Assembly (NCBI GenBank): GCA_973895155.1
Contig: OZ316893.1
Coordinates: forward strand, 806,001 to 870,000
Direction of reading: 5' to 3'
DNA: 64,000 nt
Source of the DNA: Marsupella aquatica
Lineage: Eukaryota; Marchantiophyta
Position 1 is the first letter of the stretch. Each line of letters starts with the position of its first letter. This document shows, one piece after another, positions 35,184 to 46,692 of the stretch. The position numbers and the translations under genes were made by a program. The notes under the pieces were generated by a model. It did no database searches. It was not told the DNA's origin and saw only the letters and a program-made list of their open reading frames with translations.

Positions 35184-36340
35184 TGAAAAGTAGTTATTGT
35201 TTGTGACATTACCATTGAAAAACATGGATAACTTGAAATTTTTCAAATTTTCAAAATGCCTTTACCACTTATTCATGAATTCATGGTTAAAGTTTCTTGA
35301 GAAATTTGTAGTTTAATATTTTCTTAGTGGGTTGTGTTTCAATTCAATTAGATGGTGTCATTTCTATCCTCCTTGTCTTCTTTTCACAATAATGTGTATC
35401 AGGCTAAGTTGTAGTAGTTTATTTTCTGGTTTTCAAATCACAATGGCTTTTGGAGGTGATTTAGTTGTCGGTTCAAGAGACAGCTCGTGTAATTGTGAGA
35501 CCATTGTAGATAATAGTGTTGTATTTGAGGTCATTTATTGGTGGAATGTATTTTCAGATGAATTTGGTCATTTTTAGGCTGTCAAAACATAACTAGTTTA
35601 TGTCATATTTTGTTCGCTCCATATTTTTGTTCTAAAATAGGTGCTAGTTTTGGCACTTTTCTGACTTTTTGGTTGTTTTTCTGATTTTTTGGCTAGAGTT
35701 CCTAAAGTATGGGCTTGTTACTCATCATTTAAGGCTTCTTGTTCAATTTGGACAAGTCAAGATCACTCATTTTTTAAAAGCAGTGTAACTTAGTTCCATC
35801 TCCCTATAGAGATTCTTAATGAGAGACAAGTCCTTGGAAATATTTTTAAATGTTGTAACAAAGTTATGTGCGGGGTCATATGCCTTGTTGCATGAGTCCT
35901 ACATGACCACCTATGATTATGCGAACAAAACATATAGGATCATGGAGCAACTTGGAAGAGAAAGAATTTGCATCTCAATATTAGTGCTCATCTGGCTTCT
36001 CTCTAATTTTAAATTGTTTGTACCTTCATGATCATTGAAGCTAATTGTCTCAATTAACTCCCTCATTTTTGGACCTACGCCAGGTTGTTCCGGCGCCAAC
36101 ATTGACAAAATGTAGATCAATCATCTTCATACCGCAAGGTACTCCCTCACACATCGGTGCCTGCTCTGGAATTAAATGGTTTTTTCATCGTCTCCAAAAT
36201 GATTTTGATAACCAAATGATCCTTTCCATGTACTCATGATTTATCTTTTACTTGTCTCCAAATCATTGTCTAATTATGAACCCAACCCAAACATGAGAAT
36301 GTCATTTCCAGATTTTTTCATTCCTCTTAACATTTTATTG
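35184..36340. other. Non-coding stretch between transposase-like gene and copia LTR
   Basis: No supported gene. A copy of TCATGAATTCATG is at 35273-35285. The right end of the methyltransferase/transposase unit probably lies here, but no matching terminal inverted repeat was found. Confidence 0.35.
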
Positions 36341-36689
36341 TGTTGAGCATAGACGACATTCGCAACGACAAGCCCATGAACCATCCAACGCACAAGAGTT
36401 GACACAGAGAGATACGTGGTTCACCTCGGACACATGAGGCTATGTTCACGGGAACACACAAGAGCTTTACTGCACTCTAGGCCGAACGGCCATACCAAAC
36501 ATCCATAGCGCAAGCTCTCCCTATCGCTCAACTAGCTCCGTAACAATGAGCCTAAGTTCCACCCAGGGTCTGGCATCAGCTTTGGGCTATATACACAACA
36601 GCACTACCGCTAACTTTAGCTAAGTCCTAACCCAAGTTAATCTAACTGTGGTTAGTTCATGAGTCACAAGACTAGAGCAATATTTAACA
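36341..36689 (-). mobile_element. 3' LTR of the Ty1/copia element
   Basis: The 349-bp segment begins TGTTGAGC and ends TTTAACA on the plus strand (TG...CA) and lies directly downstream of the copia pol frame on the minus strand. Its inner part (agctttactg, cgggaacacacaag, acgtggttcacct) recurs in reverse complement in the remnants at 20.9 and 60.0 kb. Confidence 0.8.
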
Positions 36690-36700
36690 AACTCCCCCTT
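36690..36700 (-). other. Polypurine tract of the copia element
   Basis: On the minus strand this reads aagggggagtt immediately before the 3' LTR, the expected plus-strand primer position. Confidence 0.7.
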
Positions 36701-36885
36701 GACTCTTGTCTTGGGGACTGGACTAAATGCTACCATATGGAATCCTCAACGGGAAGTTCTAGACAATCACCAAACCAAGTCTCCCCCAAAAAACCACAAG
36801 GGTTAACTAGAACTAAGCCGTAGCCAAACAGGAATGAGTAATCCATATACAAATAGTCACACATTGCTAAATAACTCTACTTGCA

Positions 36886-39762
36886 CTACAACTGCAAAAC
36901 CTGCAAAGTAGCACGGTGTCTTGATAAACTTTCCAAATGAATCACTTTGGTAAAGGCATCAGCGGGATTAAGTTTTCCATCAATCTTGACTAGCTCAAAA
37001 GTTTTATCAGACACTGCTTTCCTGATAAAATGGTACCTGATATCAATGTGCTTCACCCTGCTATCCATCACCTGGTTAGCAGCCAAGTGAAGAGCACTCT
37101 GACTATCACAGTTTAGAGTCATTTTGCCATGCTCTAAACCCATCTTTGCGATCAACTTGTCCAACCAAATTGCTTCCTTTGTTGCTTCTACTGCTGCAAC
37201 ATACTCTGCTTCTGTAGTAGACTGAGATATACACTTCTGCAAGGTAGATTTCCAACTGATACATCCTCCTCCAAGAGTAAATACAAACCCAGTTGTAGAC
37301 CTCCTTGTGTCCAGACAGCCTCCATAGTCAGAATCTACATAGCCAACTAACGTTCTATCCTGTGTTCCCTTCACATACCCGAGAATCCATTTCACAGCTT
37401 CCCAATGTATCTTCCCTGGATTTGACATGAATCTGCTAACCTTGCCCATAGATAGGGCCAACTCAGGCCTAATACAAGTCATCAAATACATCAGACTGCC
37501 TATTGCCTTCTCATAAGGAATCTTAGCCATCAGACCTTTCTCCACAGCATCTATAGGAGAGAAAGCCAATGATAACTTGAAATATGAAGCTAAAGGAATA
37601 CTCACTGGCTTACAGTTTTCCATGTTGAATCGTGCAAGTACTTTTCTTGCATACTGGTCTTGACTCAAGCAGAACTGTCCAGTATCAGAGTTCCTAAAAA
37701 TCTCCATCCCTAAGATCCTTTTGGCCTTACCAAGATTCTTCATCTTGAATTCAACACTCAATTTTGCCTTGAGACTGTCAACCTCAAATTGATCTTTAGC
37801 CACAATCAGCATGTCATCCACATAAATCACCATAATGATGAAACCAAATACATCATTCTTGACTGATTTCGTATACACACAAGGATCATACACCATCCTT
37901 GTAAAACCTTGAGCAAGCATGAAATCATCAAACCGCTTGTTCCACTGTCTGGGAGACTGCTTCAATCCATACAAGGACTTGAGCAATCTGCAAACTAAGT
38001 TCTCTTGGCCCTTCTTCATAAAGCCTAGTGGTTGTCTCATGAAGATCATCTCTTCCAAGTTGTCATAGAGAAAAGCAGTAACAACATCCATCTGATCCAT
38101 CACCAGACCAAAAAACACAACAAACTGACACAAGATCCAAATTGTGGAATACTTAGCCACTGGTGAAAAGACCTCATTGTAATCCACTCCTTTCTTCTGA
38201 GTGAATCCCTTGGCAACAAGCCTTGCCTTGTAGATCCTATCTCCACCCTCTGAAGGACTGTCCTTCAACTTGTAAATTCACTTGTTGTCCACCACTTGCT
38301 GACCTCTTGGATCGAAGCTCCACCAGCTCCCATGTTTTGTTGTCACTCAAAGATTGCAACTTCCTCTGCATTGTTGCATTCCACTCATGCTTTTGCTCTG
38401 AAGCACAAGCCTCACTATACGAAGAAGGCTCTCCTTCTTCCAAGATCAAAGCCATATCATCATCATCAGGTGCAATGTCAATATCATCTAGCTTAGATGA
38501 GTCTGCCCATTGACCATACCTGGTAGGAGCTCTAGTAGAACGACTGGAAGTTCTTCTAGTAGATGACTCAGACTGATCTGCAGTTATTGCTGGTTGAATT
38601 TGAGGTACCCAGCAACAATATGCTCCTCTTGTTCCATCGGAGGAACCAGCTCCAAGCCCGGAGCTTCTCTATCTCTCTTGTCATGAATAGCATCATGACT
38701 AATCTCCCCCTCAACCCGGTCTAGGATGAGAAATTTTCCCTTGTCAGTATGGGAGTCTTGAGAACTCTCCCCCTCCTTTGATGATCTGGATTCATTCAAA
38801 GACACATCTCTACTGACAATTAGTTTACAGGTTACTGGATCCCATAACCTATAACCCTTCACACCTTTTTGATAGCAAAAAAAATGCACTTCTTTGACTT
38901 GGACTTGAGCTTGGATCGAAGGTGGGAAGGTGTAAGCACATAAGCATCACACCCAAAAATTCTCAGATGTGAGTAATCTGCTGGACGCCCATACCTCATT
39001 TCAAATGGCGTCTTGAATCCAATAGAACTTGATGGAGAAAAATTTACCAAATAAGCTGTAGTGTTGATAGCTTCAGTCCAAAACTCATGTGATAAGCATG
39101 ATTGGCTCAACATACTCCTCAAGCGCTCCAATAGTGTTTGGTTGAGTCTCTCAGAAACACCATTCTGTTGAGGAGTATAACTTGTTGTGAGATGGTGGGT
39201 AATCTCTTTCTCCATAGTATTCACCGTCGTCATCCGATCAAAGATATCTCACCTTATTACCAGTCTTATTCTCAACTTGGGCTTTCCACTCCTTAAAAGT
39301 GGCAAAAATATCAAACTTATTGTGTAGAAAGTATATCCACACATACCTTGAGTAATCGTCTATGAACGTGACATAGTATAATCGTCCAGAATGTGAGGGA
39401 GTAGGGGCTGGACCCCACACATCATTATGTACATACTCAAATACCTCCTTGCTGGTGTGAGTTCCAACTCCAAAGGGTTTCCTGTCCTGCTTCCCAAGCA
39501 CACAATGCTCACAGAATTCCAACTTACAAGATTGCAAATTAGAAAGTAATCATTTCTTCTAAAGAATAATCAAACCTTTTTCACTCATGTGGCCTAAACA
39601 AACGTGCCATAGCCGGGCCGTACCAGTTGAAACCTGAAGGACACCATTAGCATAACTCCACTGATGGCCATTTGCTTCTAAAACTCCAAGTGAAATGAGA
39701 TTTTTCATCATGCTGGAAATATGTCTCACATTCCTCAACGTTCTCACAGCACCATCAAACAT
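36886..39762 (-). pseudogene. Ty1/copia pol (integrase to RNase H), 5'-truncated
   Basis: Reading on the minus strand from 39762: a GAG-pre-integrase block (LWHVCLGHMSEKGL), the CEHCVLGKQ zinc site, the integrase core (YVTFIDDYSRYVWIYFL; SYTPQQNGVSERLN), the copia spacer, then one uninterrupted 460-codon frame (38268-36886). That frame carries reverse transcriptase (AFLYDNLEEMIFMRQP, catalytic YVDDM) and RNase H (DSDYGGCLDTRRSTTGF, TEAEYVAA, HIDIRYHFIRK). Frameshifts and stops separate the integrase pieces; the second catalytic Asp region is shifted near 39235. Gag, protease and the 5' LTR are missing: similarity stops at about 39765 against minisatellite sequence. The intact RT frame suggests recent activity or a young copy later truncated by deletion. 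Confidence 0.9.
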
Positions 39763-39765
39763 CTA

Positions 39766-40320
39766 AAATCTAACATATTGTAGGTAATTTGGAATTTTGA
39801 GTCCAAATGACCCTCAATTTATTTCTCAAACTTCTAGGAACCAAATGGGTTGAGAGCCCATGATCTTGTTGGTAATGAAAAAATTTGTCAATGTTAGATT
39901 CATTCTCAATATTATCATTTTCCAAAATATCTCTAAGTGTTTAGCACAAAAGGTTCATTGAGAAATGAGTGAGAAACAAGATCATTGTTTTTTGAAGTTC
40001 CGCTAGTTTTGTATAAACATCACATTGGTACTTTTTGTCAAGTACCAATGCCAGGAAATCATAAGTTTACTAATTTTTCTAGGTTTCCAATGAGCCTCAT
40101 GTTGGCAAATTTTGTCAAATGAGTAGAGACCATGAGTTTTTCAAGTTTTCTAGCTTTCTAATGTGTGACATTGGGAGTATTTGTCAAGTACTAGAGAGAT
40201 CATGAGTTTCCAAATTTTTCTAGCTTTCCAATGAACGTAACATTCAAAGAGTTTGTCAAGTACTAAGGAGATGATTGGTTTTTTAATTTCTTTAAAACAT
40301 TGATAGACTTTGAGTGGTGG
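39766..40320. repeat. Minisatellite block copy B
   Basis: After about 100 bp of unassigned sequence, units with 'tttccaatgag', 'gttggcaaattttgtcaa', 'gtgtgacattggg' and 'tcaagtactagagagatcatgag' repeat in the same orientation as the 25-kb block. The array breaks near 40310 and resumes in related form at 50.39 kb, so the 40.31-50.39 kb interval looks like inserted DNA. Confidence 0.7.
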
Positions 40321-40802
40321 ACCTTGCCACCCAGCGCTCTCACCAATCCCAACACCCTCGCCTAAGTGCCCAAACGCTTCCATGGAACTCCTTCAGCAAG
40401 TAACTTGATGCCCCTTTCACCCCCGGCGGCCATTCCCATACGAAGCCGCACTTGCTCCCTAACACGACCGTCGCTCATTGGCCCTCACTGTCTGCACAAG
40501 CAACCAAACACTCCGGTAAATAACCCAAAAGGATCTAGATGTCCCAAGTCTAGCATCCTAACTCAAGCTCAATAGATACTGATAAGTAGATCAACGATAG
40601 GTCCTCCGTGACCCGCATGGCCTTGCCATAAGCAAGAGCCAGAGCCAACACCCACTGTTTGTCCAAAGTAGCCCCTCTACGGGTGCAGCCCGTGCTCCCC
40701 CATGTAACTATCCATCACCAGCATAGTTTGTCCTAAAACGTTGGGACCAAATTGGCCCGACTCTAGCAACCAACTCATGGTTCTTGCTCAATTGATAGCC
40801 TA
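40321..40802. other. GC-richer flank left of the gypsy element
   Basis: This has no supported gene. Together with 49.64-50.39 kb it appears to be an older insertion in the minisatellite array that was itself later split by the gypsy element; neither arm shows coding domains. Confidence 0.3.
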
Positions 40803-40806
40803 GGGG

Positions 40807-41165
40807 TGTCATGCCGAGGGACAATGCCTCTTATGCACATCAGCATGTCCCTCGCATGCCCGCTAGGTATGTAGTTAGGGCTAGTGTACTACTTGAGTTA
40901 GCAACATGTTCTTATAGCAAATGTCAGGCGTTCTTGAAGCAAACGCGCTTGTTAGTGTGACGCCAGGACTTTGTTTACTTAGGGCATGTCTTTCTTTGTA
41001 GGTTTTCAGTTCTTCTTGAATTGCTGTTGACAGAGCTCAGACAGTACTCGTCGGTTTTGTACACGGGATTCACACAGTGATTCGTTAGATGCTCCCGACC
41101 GATCTTGGCATCCTGCCAGTTTTCGATTCGATTTCAGTATAATTGTTTCTCTTACACCTTTTATT
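40807..41165 (+). repeat. 5' LTR segment (L)
   Basis: This 359-bp segment matches 49098-49455 with about 16 differences counted by eye, almost all transitions. After ttatt the two copies diverge. The left copy lacks the S segment that follows the right copy, so it may be a truncated LTR. No standard tRNA primer site is evident just after it. Confidence 0.8.
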
Positions 41166-42629
41166 CAAGAAGAATTGCCAAGTTCGCGGTGAGGAGAAGA
41201 AGATAGGAGACATTCTTGTCTCAGCTGCTTAGGTCGGTACATATAATTTCCGTTGAAGCCGGTGCAATTTCTTTGAGCAACATTGGAATGGCGGGTTAAA
41301 AGTTATGGGTTTAATGTGGTGTTATGTGTATACACATAACATCCCCGTTTGAGCCCGTGCTTTTGTTCTCGGCTACCTTCGTAACCCCTTTTGCTATGTG
41401 CTGCCTTCGACTGTCACTGTCGACTGTGCATCGACTACCGACTTGCTATCGACTGCCTTTTTCTTTCGTGTTTTTGCCCCTTTCCAACGTTTCTTGTTTC
41501 CGGCCATGCACGACCACCTCTCGGCCGCCGCGCGACCACTTCCCTTCCAACCGCGCGCCCCATTTTTTGCTTTTTTGCCGTTTGCGGCCGTGGTCTCCCC
41601 TTTGCCTCCCTCCCGATCGCATAAGGCAGGCTGTGCATAGGGCATCGTGCCCTCTCGTTTATGCCAGCATTTAATTAAGGAGGAAGGGAGCTGACTAGCT
41701 GAGCACAAGTGCGAGGAGGGCCGAGCAGGCCAGCACAAGCAAAAGGAGGGCACGAGGCCCTAGGCAACTTTAAAGCAGAGGGGGAGGGGGAGTGCATTCA
41801 ACTCCCTTCTCAGGAGTCCTCCTGCAGGGCACGAGGCCCATTTAGCAGCATTAAAGCAGGGGGAGACAGAGCCGATGCAGGTAGCAGCGCAATGAGTGGG
41901 CACGAGGCCCTATGCTGAATTAAAGAGGGGAGGGGGAGTTCACATTCGACTCCCTTCTTGGGAGGCCCACAGTGCATTAACAAGGGAGGGGAGAGTACAT
42001 TGACTCCTTTCTCTGGGGAGTACTTTCACCAGGGCACGAGGCCCACAGAAGCATTTAAGGAGGAGATTGAAGGGGAGTTCGTAGCCTCCCTCTTCGGGAG
42101 CTCATAAGGAGAAGGGGGGGCACGAAGCCCTATGCAGGGCCCGAGCCATTGATTGGGGCCCCATTTCTTTTCTTTCGCTGCGCCCTTGCCTCGCTTCCTC
42201 GCTTCGCCATGCCTTTTCCTCCTTAATTAAGTGCTCCACAGCCTGTACATACGTAGGGTCTCTTCGCTTTTCCCTTGTGCTTACCAGTTTCTGGGTCCAC
42301 AATGGGGCCCGATGTGTATACACTTAAGGGGCCCGTATGTGTATTCACTTAAAGGGGGTCCATTTTCAGTGTATTTTTCACTGCCACCGGCATTAGGCCT
42401 TTCCGGACAATTGGTCGCCACTGGTCATCTGCATCGGGCTACGGGCCCAGGATATACACATGGGATGGCAACCCACATCGCCTATGTATATACATAGGCA
42501 AGCGCGATGGGGACACAATTTGAGGTTTTAAGGGTCCTTTTTCCCCAATGGTTTTTCGACGGTGATGGGTTTTCTCAGTCTTTATACATTTTGTACATTA
42601 CCTGAGTACATCGGGTACTGCCACACAAC
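41166..42629 (+). other. Long structured 5' leader of the gypsy element
   Basis: The leader holds a perfect 22-bp palindrome at 41320-41341 (half-site TGTTATGTGTA), a perfect 18-bp palindrome at 42481-42498 (cctatgtatatacatagg), and between them about five imperfect units of 70-100 bp keyed by gggcacgaggccc (near 41750, 41828, 41899, 42033, 42119) followed by 'taaag..gggagggggag' purine stretches and 'ctccctTct' complements. Two ggggcccgtatgtgtat-type repeats lie near 42305-42345. Frames here are short and overlapping, so it reads as untranslated RNA. Confidence 0.6.
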
Positions 42630-43913
42630 ATGTCAGCAGACGAGCTGGGAGGTAGCAGCTCACCGCCACCAACACCCCGGTACCACTTACAGAGTGATCC
42701 ACGACCGTTGGTGCCAATTTTATTGGAGTCTCGGCCATTTTGACGACGTCAGCAGACAGCAGCAGCACCCACACCACGCAATCCTTCTACTACATTTGGC
42801 AGTCGCTTCACCACTACTCCGAAGCCTGCTATCACTTCATTGCCATTTACCCCTTCTGCATTTGTGGTTGTTCCTGCTTCACAGACATACAGCATGGACG
42901 CCAGCCACTCATCTGGCCGCATTGAACGCTTCAGCGGGCGGCCAGGCACTGTTTCTTTGCGTGAGTTCAAATCCACTTTCTACACTGTCGTTTACGAATT
43001 GGAGTTGAAATATGGCAGCAATTTCACAAATACTTTTGCATTTAAGCAGCTAGCCAGGTATGTGCACCATGAGGCTTTGGATGTGTATGAGCAGCACTCT
43101 CAACGGCTGCTTGCTGTCATGCAATTGCCTAACCCTACCTATGCTAGTGCAATTGCGGCAGCCTCACAATTGGCCTTACAGATGCCATTGCAGCCCATGT
43201 TGCTGCTCCTGCCACTTCCCCTCCTACTCCAGTTCCTACCACGGCGCCAGTTACTCCCACTATCTTGGCACAGGCTACATCAGGCATTTCTCCCACCATT
43301 GATTCTCCTACCTTTGCTGATCCAGTGGCTGAGTTTTTCCAGGTTCTTGAATTGGAATTCCCAATCAAGAGTGTTGACAAAATCATGCAGTTGGCCACCT
43401 TTGTGAGGCAGCGCGATAAATCATTGAAGATGATGTATCGTCGGCTTCTCAAGCTGAAGGAGGACACCCAGAGCATCACTGACCTGGAAGCTGCTCATCG
43501 TTATCTTCGCGCATTGGAGGGCACACCAACTCTCCATTCGCAAGTCTTGCAACAAGTATTCTCAGAGTTTGGAGATAGCTACACCCTGCTCAATGTCTAT
43601 GACACTGCTGAGAAACTTGAGTTGGCCCATGCACATTATGAGACCAGTATTGCGCATCCACCGCGATCCAGGTACCAGGCTGCTGCCCCTACATTGGCCA
43701 CTCCTTCCAGTGTGCCACAGTATGGTTCCAAGACCAAGCCAGCACATGCTGCTTTCATGCTGCCATCTTGAAACTACTGTGGTAACCCCAATCACAAGGC
43801 TAATGAATGTGATATTGTTACTGAGGACCTATCTTGTGATTTTTGCGGGAAAGTGGGTCACTTGGAGGCAGTTTGTTTTGCCAAATTCCCAGAGAGGAAG
43901 CAGCTATGACAGC
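42630..43913 (+). pseudogene. gypsy gag with zinc knuckles
   Basis: The ATG at 42630 opens a frame that continues, through a single in-frame TGA (42741, one C-to-T step from CGA), into MDASHSSGRIERFSGRPG and the capsid-like region (FKSTFYTVVYELEL; LARYVHHEALDVYEQ). A frameshift near 43200-43260 leads into the second half (FFQVLELEFPIKSVDKIMQLATFV, YRRLLKLKED, AHAHYETSIA). Two zinc knuckles follow: the first has its leading Cys replaced by a stop (43769-43771); the second is complete (CDFCGKVGHLEAVC, 43835-43876). Gag would package the RNA in virus-like particles. A relic of a related gag lies at 23.6 kb in the opposite orientation. Confidence 0.8.
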
Positions 43914-44185
43914 AGACCCCTCATCCTACTCCTGCTTCCACTCCCGATAAAGCTAGGAGGGCTCCTACTACATCAGTTGCTCCTGGCTCTTTCCAGTGGC
44001 AAAGCACCCAGTGCTAACAAATTGCCCAAGCAGCAATAGAAGCAACCAGCTCAGAAGGAGGCTCACAATGCATAGGCAACTCAACTCCAATCTCTGACTC
44101 ATGAGGTTGAGCCTTACGTGCCCAACTTGCCAACATCAAAGGCAAGTCCACTGCCTCTGTTGGTCCTTCTCAACCGGCTGGTCAC

Positions 44186-45694
44186 GTGCAACCCATCCCT
44201 AGCCCAGGCACCACTGACATTTCAGCACCTCTACCTCGCTCTTTCTATGGTTTGCCATTTGATGCTCATATGGGTGAGTGTGTGGTATCCTCTACTACAC
44301 AGCCTGGCCTTACAGCAGACTTTTCAGATTCATTCTGCCCTTCCTATTTTGCTTACCAACAGGCCAGTGCTGCTTCCCGTACTGCTCCCACACGCCGCAT
44401 TGTACAAGCTAATGGTCTTGCTGCTGGTCCTATGACTAGAGCCAGGAGAGCTCGGGCTGTCATGCCCCAATCTTTTCAGCCACTCACACTTGCTAAAGAG
44501 CGCACCTTGTTGGCGAAGGGGGAGGGAGTTGCAGCTACATCCATTCCACCACCAGGTGCTGCTGACATTTCACAGGGAGTTGTTTCTCCTAAGCTGCTTG
44601 AGCATTTCACCTCTGATATGGCACAAAGGATTCTTACAACTCCACTTTTTAGTTGCCATGATTTACAACTGGATGCTAGAGCCATCATCAGAGCGCTAGA
44701 GGGTTCACTGCATTCTTCATCAGCCCTTGTGACACCAGTTTTGGAGGTCCAATCTCATGTACATACTGGACCTTCTTCTTCTCCATTGCATGCTTCCACT
44801 AGCTTGGCTATCCCAGTACCAATTTCCAGTGGTAGAGAGGACAGTATTGCTGCAGATTGTTTGACCGGAGCTACACTTGATTTTGGTCATGCTGCTCCAT
44901 CTTTCCTGGCTATGCTATTGAGTGGGAAGACCGTGGACACTAACTCCCTTCACAAGGTACCTCATCATTTGCCAAAAGTGGTGCCTAGTGACAGGACTTT
45001 AGTTTCCACCACCATTGCCATTGTTGACAACAGGAATTCAGCGGTCAAGTTGGAGGGTCACACTCCTCAGGTGGTCATGCTAGACACAGGCGCTCAACCA
45101 GTGATATTGGGCATTCAGTTTGCCAAGAAGATGGGACTGTTGACTGATCATTTACAGCAATCCAAGTGGCACATTCGGACTGCTAGTGGCACTGTGGAGG
45201 ATGTGTTGGGTGAGAGTTCTACTTTACTCACTTTTAATGGAGGTACAGATCAGGAATTGCATTTCCCAGTCAAATGTTTGGTTACCAATGCCACTACGTA
45301 TGATGTGCTCATTGGCCAGGAGGCTTTGTTCCCACCAAGTTTTACCATTGACAACTGGCATGAGCATGCCTACTATAGAGTTGATTGGCATACGGATGGC
45401 TCACACTTGGGCTACATTCCACTTGATTTTCATGGTGCTCATACACCTATGGCTCACCATTGTGTTTTGAAAGCAGTGCACACAGCTACCTATGTCAACC
45501 ACCCATTGCAGGATTGGATTGAGGAGGATGATGTTGAGGTGGTTGCTGCACATGCTGTTGCACGTATAGCAGCACTTTCCATCAATGTGGATCATCAACC
45601 AGAGGTGGTACAATGGCTCCAAACAGCCCATGGACCTTTGGTGCTGCATTGCGCAAATTTGAGGACCTTGGGCAGCACAATGGACAACCAATAG
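44186..45694 (+). pseudogene. gypsy protease region of the polyprotein
   Basis: A 502-codon open frame begins in low-complexity Pro/Ser/Thr-rich spacer and reaches an aspartic protease (retropepsin) domain near 45050-45380: VVMLDTGAQPVILG with the catalytic DTG at 45083-45091, a flap-like SGTVEDVLG stretch, and YDVLIGQEALF as the closing motif. It ends in a spacer (VVQWLQTAHGPLVLH) with a TAG at 45692-45694; the frame of the methyltransferase follows after a shift. The protease would process gag-pol. The protease motifs themselves look intact. Confidence 0.8.
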
Positions 45695-45724
45695 CCCCAA
45701 TCTTGAGCGCACCAATTACATGGA

Positions 45725-46692
45725 CTCCTCCTCCGGCTGGCCTTACATTGCTTGAGCTTTAATTTTTGGTGGCATTTCTACAGGCTTGGAAGCTCTCCTA
45801 CAGTCCGGCATGGTGGTGAAGCAGTACATCTACATGGACATTGATCCAGGTGCAAGGCAAGTGGTTGAATCCCGTCTGCTGGAATTTTCAGAGCGATTTC
45901 CCCAGCAGTTTCCACACAGTGCATGGAAGTCTGCATTTTCTTTCTTCCCTCCAGATATCCAGCTTGTCCAGCACCGGCACTTAACCCTTCTTGGCTCCCT
46001 TGATTTGATCATAGCTGGTTGGGAATGCCAAGGGTTTTCAGCTGCTGGTCACGGTGCTGGACTGCATGATTCTCGTTCTGGCCTTTTCACAGCATTGGTT
46101 CAGGTTCTCACCTGGGCTCAAGCCCTCTACCCTGCTGTTGGTTATATCATTGAGAATACTCCCTCTCAGTTTGACCAACGTCCACAGGTCAAAGAGGATT
46201 TCAGTGTGGTCCAACACTACTTGGGATCACCCCTTCTCATTGATGCAGTGCACTGTGGTTCTTATGCACATCGTCTTTGTAACTTTTGGACTAACCTTGC
46301 ACCACCTTCCTTGCTGGAGTTAGCTCTTCACCACACATCCAGGCACACTAACCTCACAGTGGACCAGATTTTGGATCCTGACAGTTCTTGCCAACCAGTT
46401 ACACGGCAAGAGCCAACACCTTGGTATCCAGCAATACCATTGGACAGCCCCGTGCTGCTTGGCCTACATTTGTATCCTTTCCAGGTGCACATGCCTTTCA
46501 GGGTGATGGTCCTGGCCTGGTTTATCGACATTCTACCGGTACTTGGGATGAACCTAGTTCTGAGGAGAGAGAACGGGCTATGGGCTTCCAATCCGGTACT
46601 ACAGGCCACACCCACATCACCAGGCTGGCCATGAATGCTTTACTTGGCAGGGTAATGGATCTTAATGCTCTCACTTGGCTTCTGGTCACTTG
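45725..46692 (+). pseudogene. C5 cytosine DNA methyltransferase embedded in gypsy pol
   Basis: Motifs appear in canonical C5 order. Motif I is FGGISTGLEALLQSG with YIYMDID about 20 residues on. Motif IV is AGWECQGFSAAGHG, where the catalytic Cys is kept but the usual preceding Pro is Glu, followed by GLHDSRSGLF. Motif VI is IIENTPSQ, motif VIII DAVHCGSYAHRLCNFWTNL, and motifs IX-X are EEREREAMGF-like (ERERAMGFQ) and NALLGRVMDLNALTWLL. Such enzymes methylate C5 of cytosine using SAM. The spacing lacks a large target-recognition insert, nearer to DNMT3/Dcm-like short forms than to MET1. Indels near 45757 and near 46460 break the frame. The domain is fused between protease and the RT remnant with no intron, so it would be expressed as part of the polyprotein. 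Confidence 0.85.

Noticed and set aside
41324-42500. Several overlapping frames in the gypsy leader as accessory genes
   Set aside because: They overlap on both strands in a repeat-structured region upstream of gag and have no domain.
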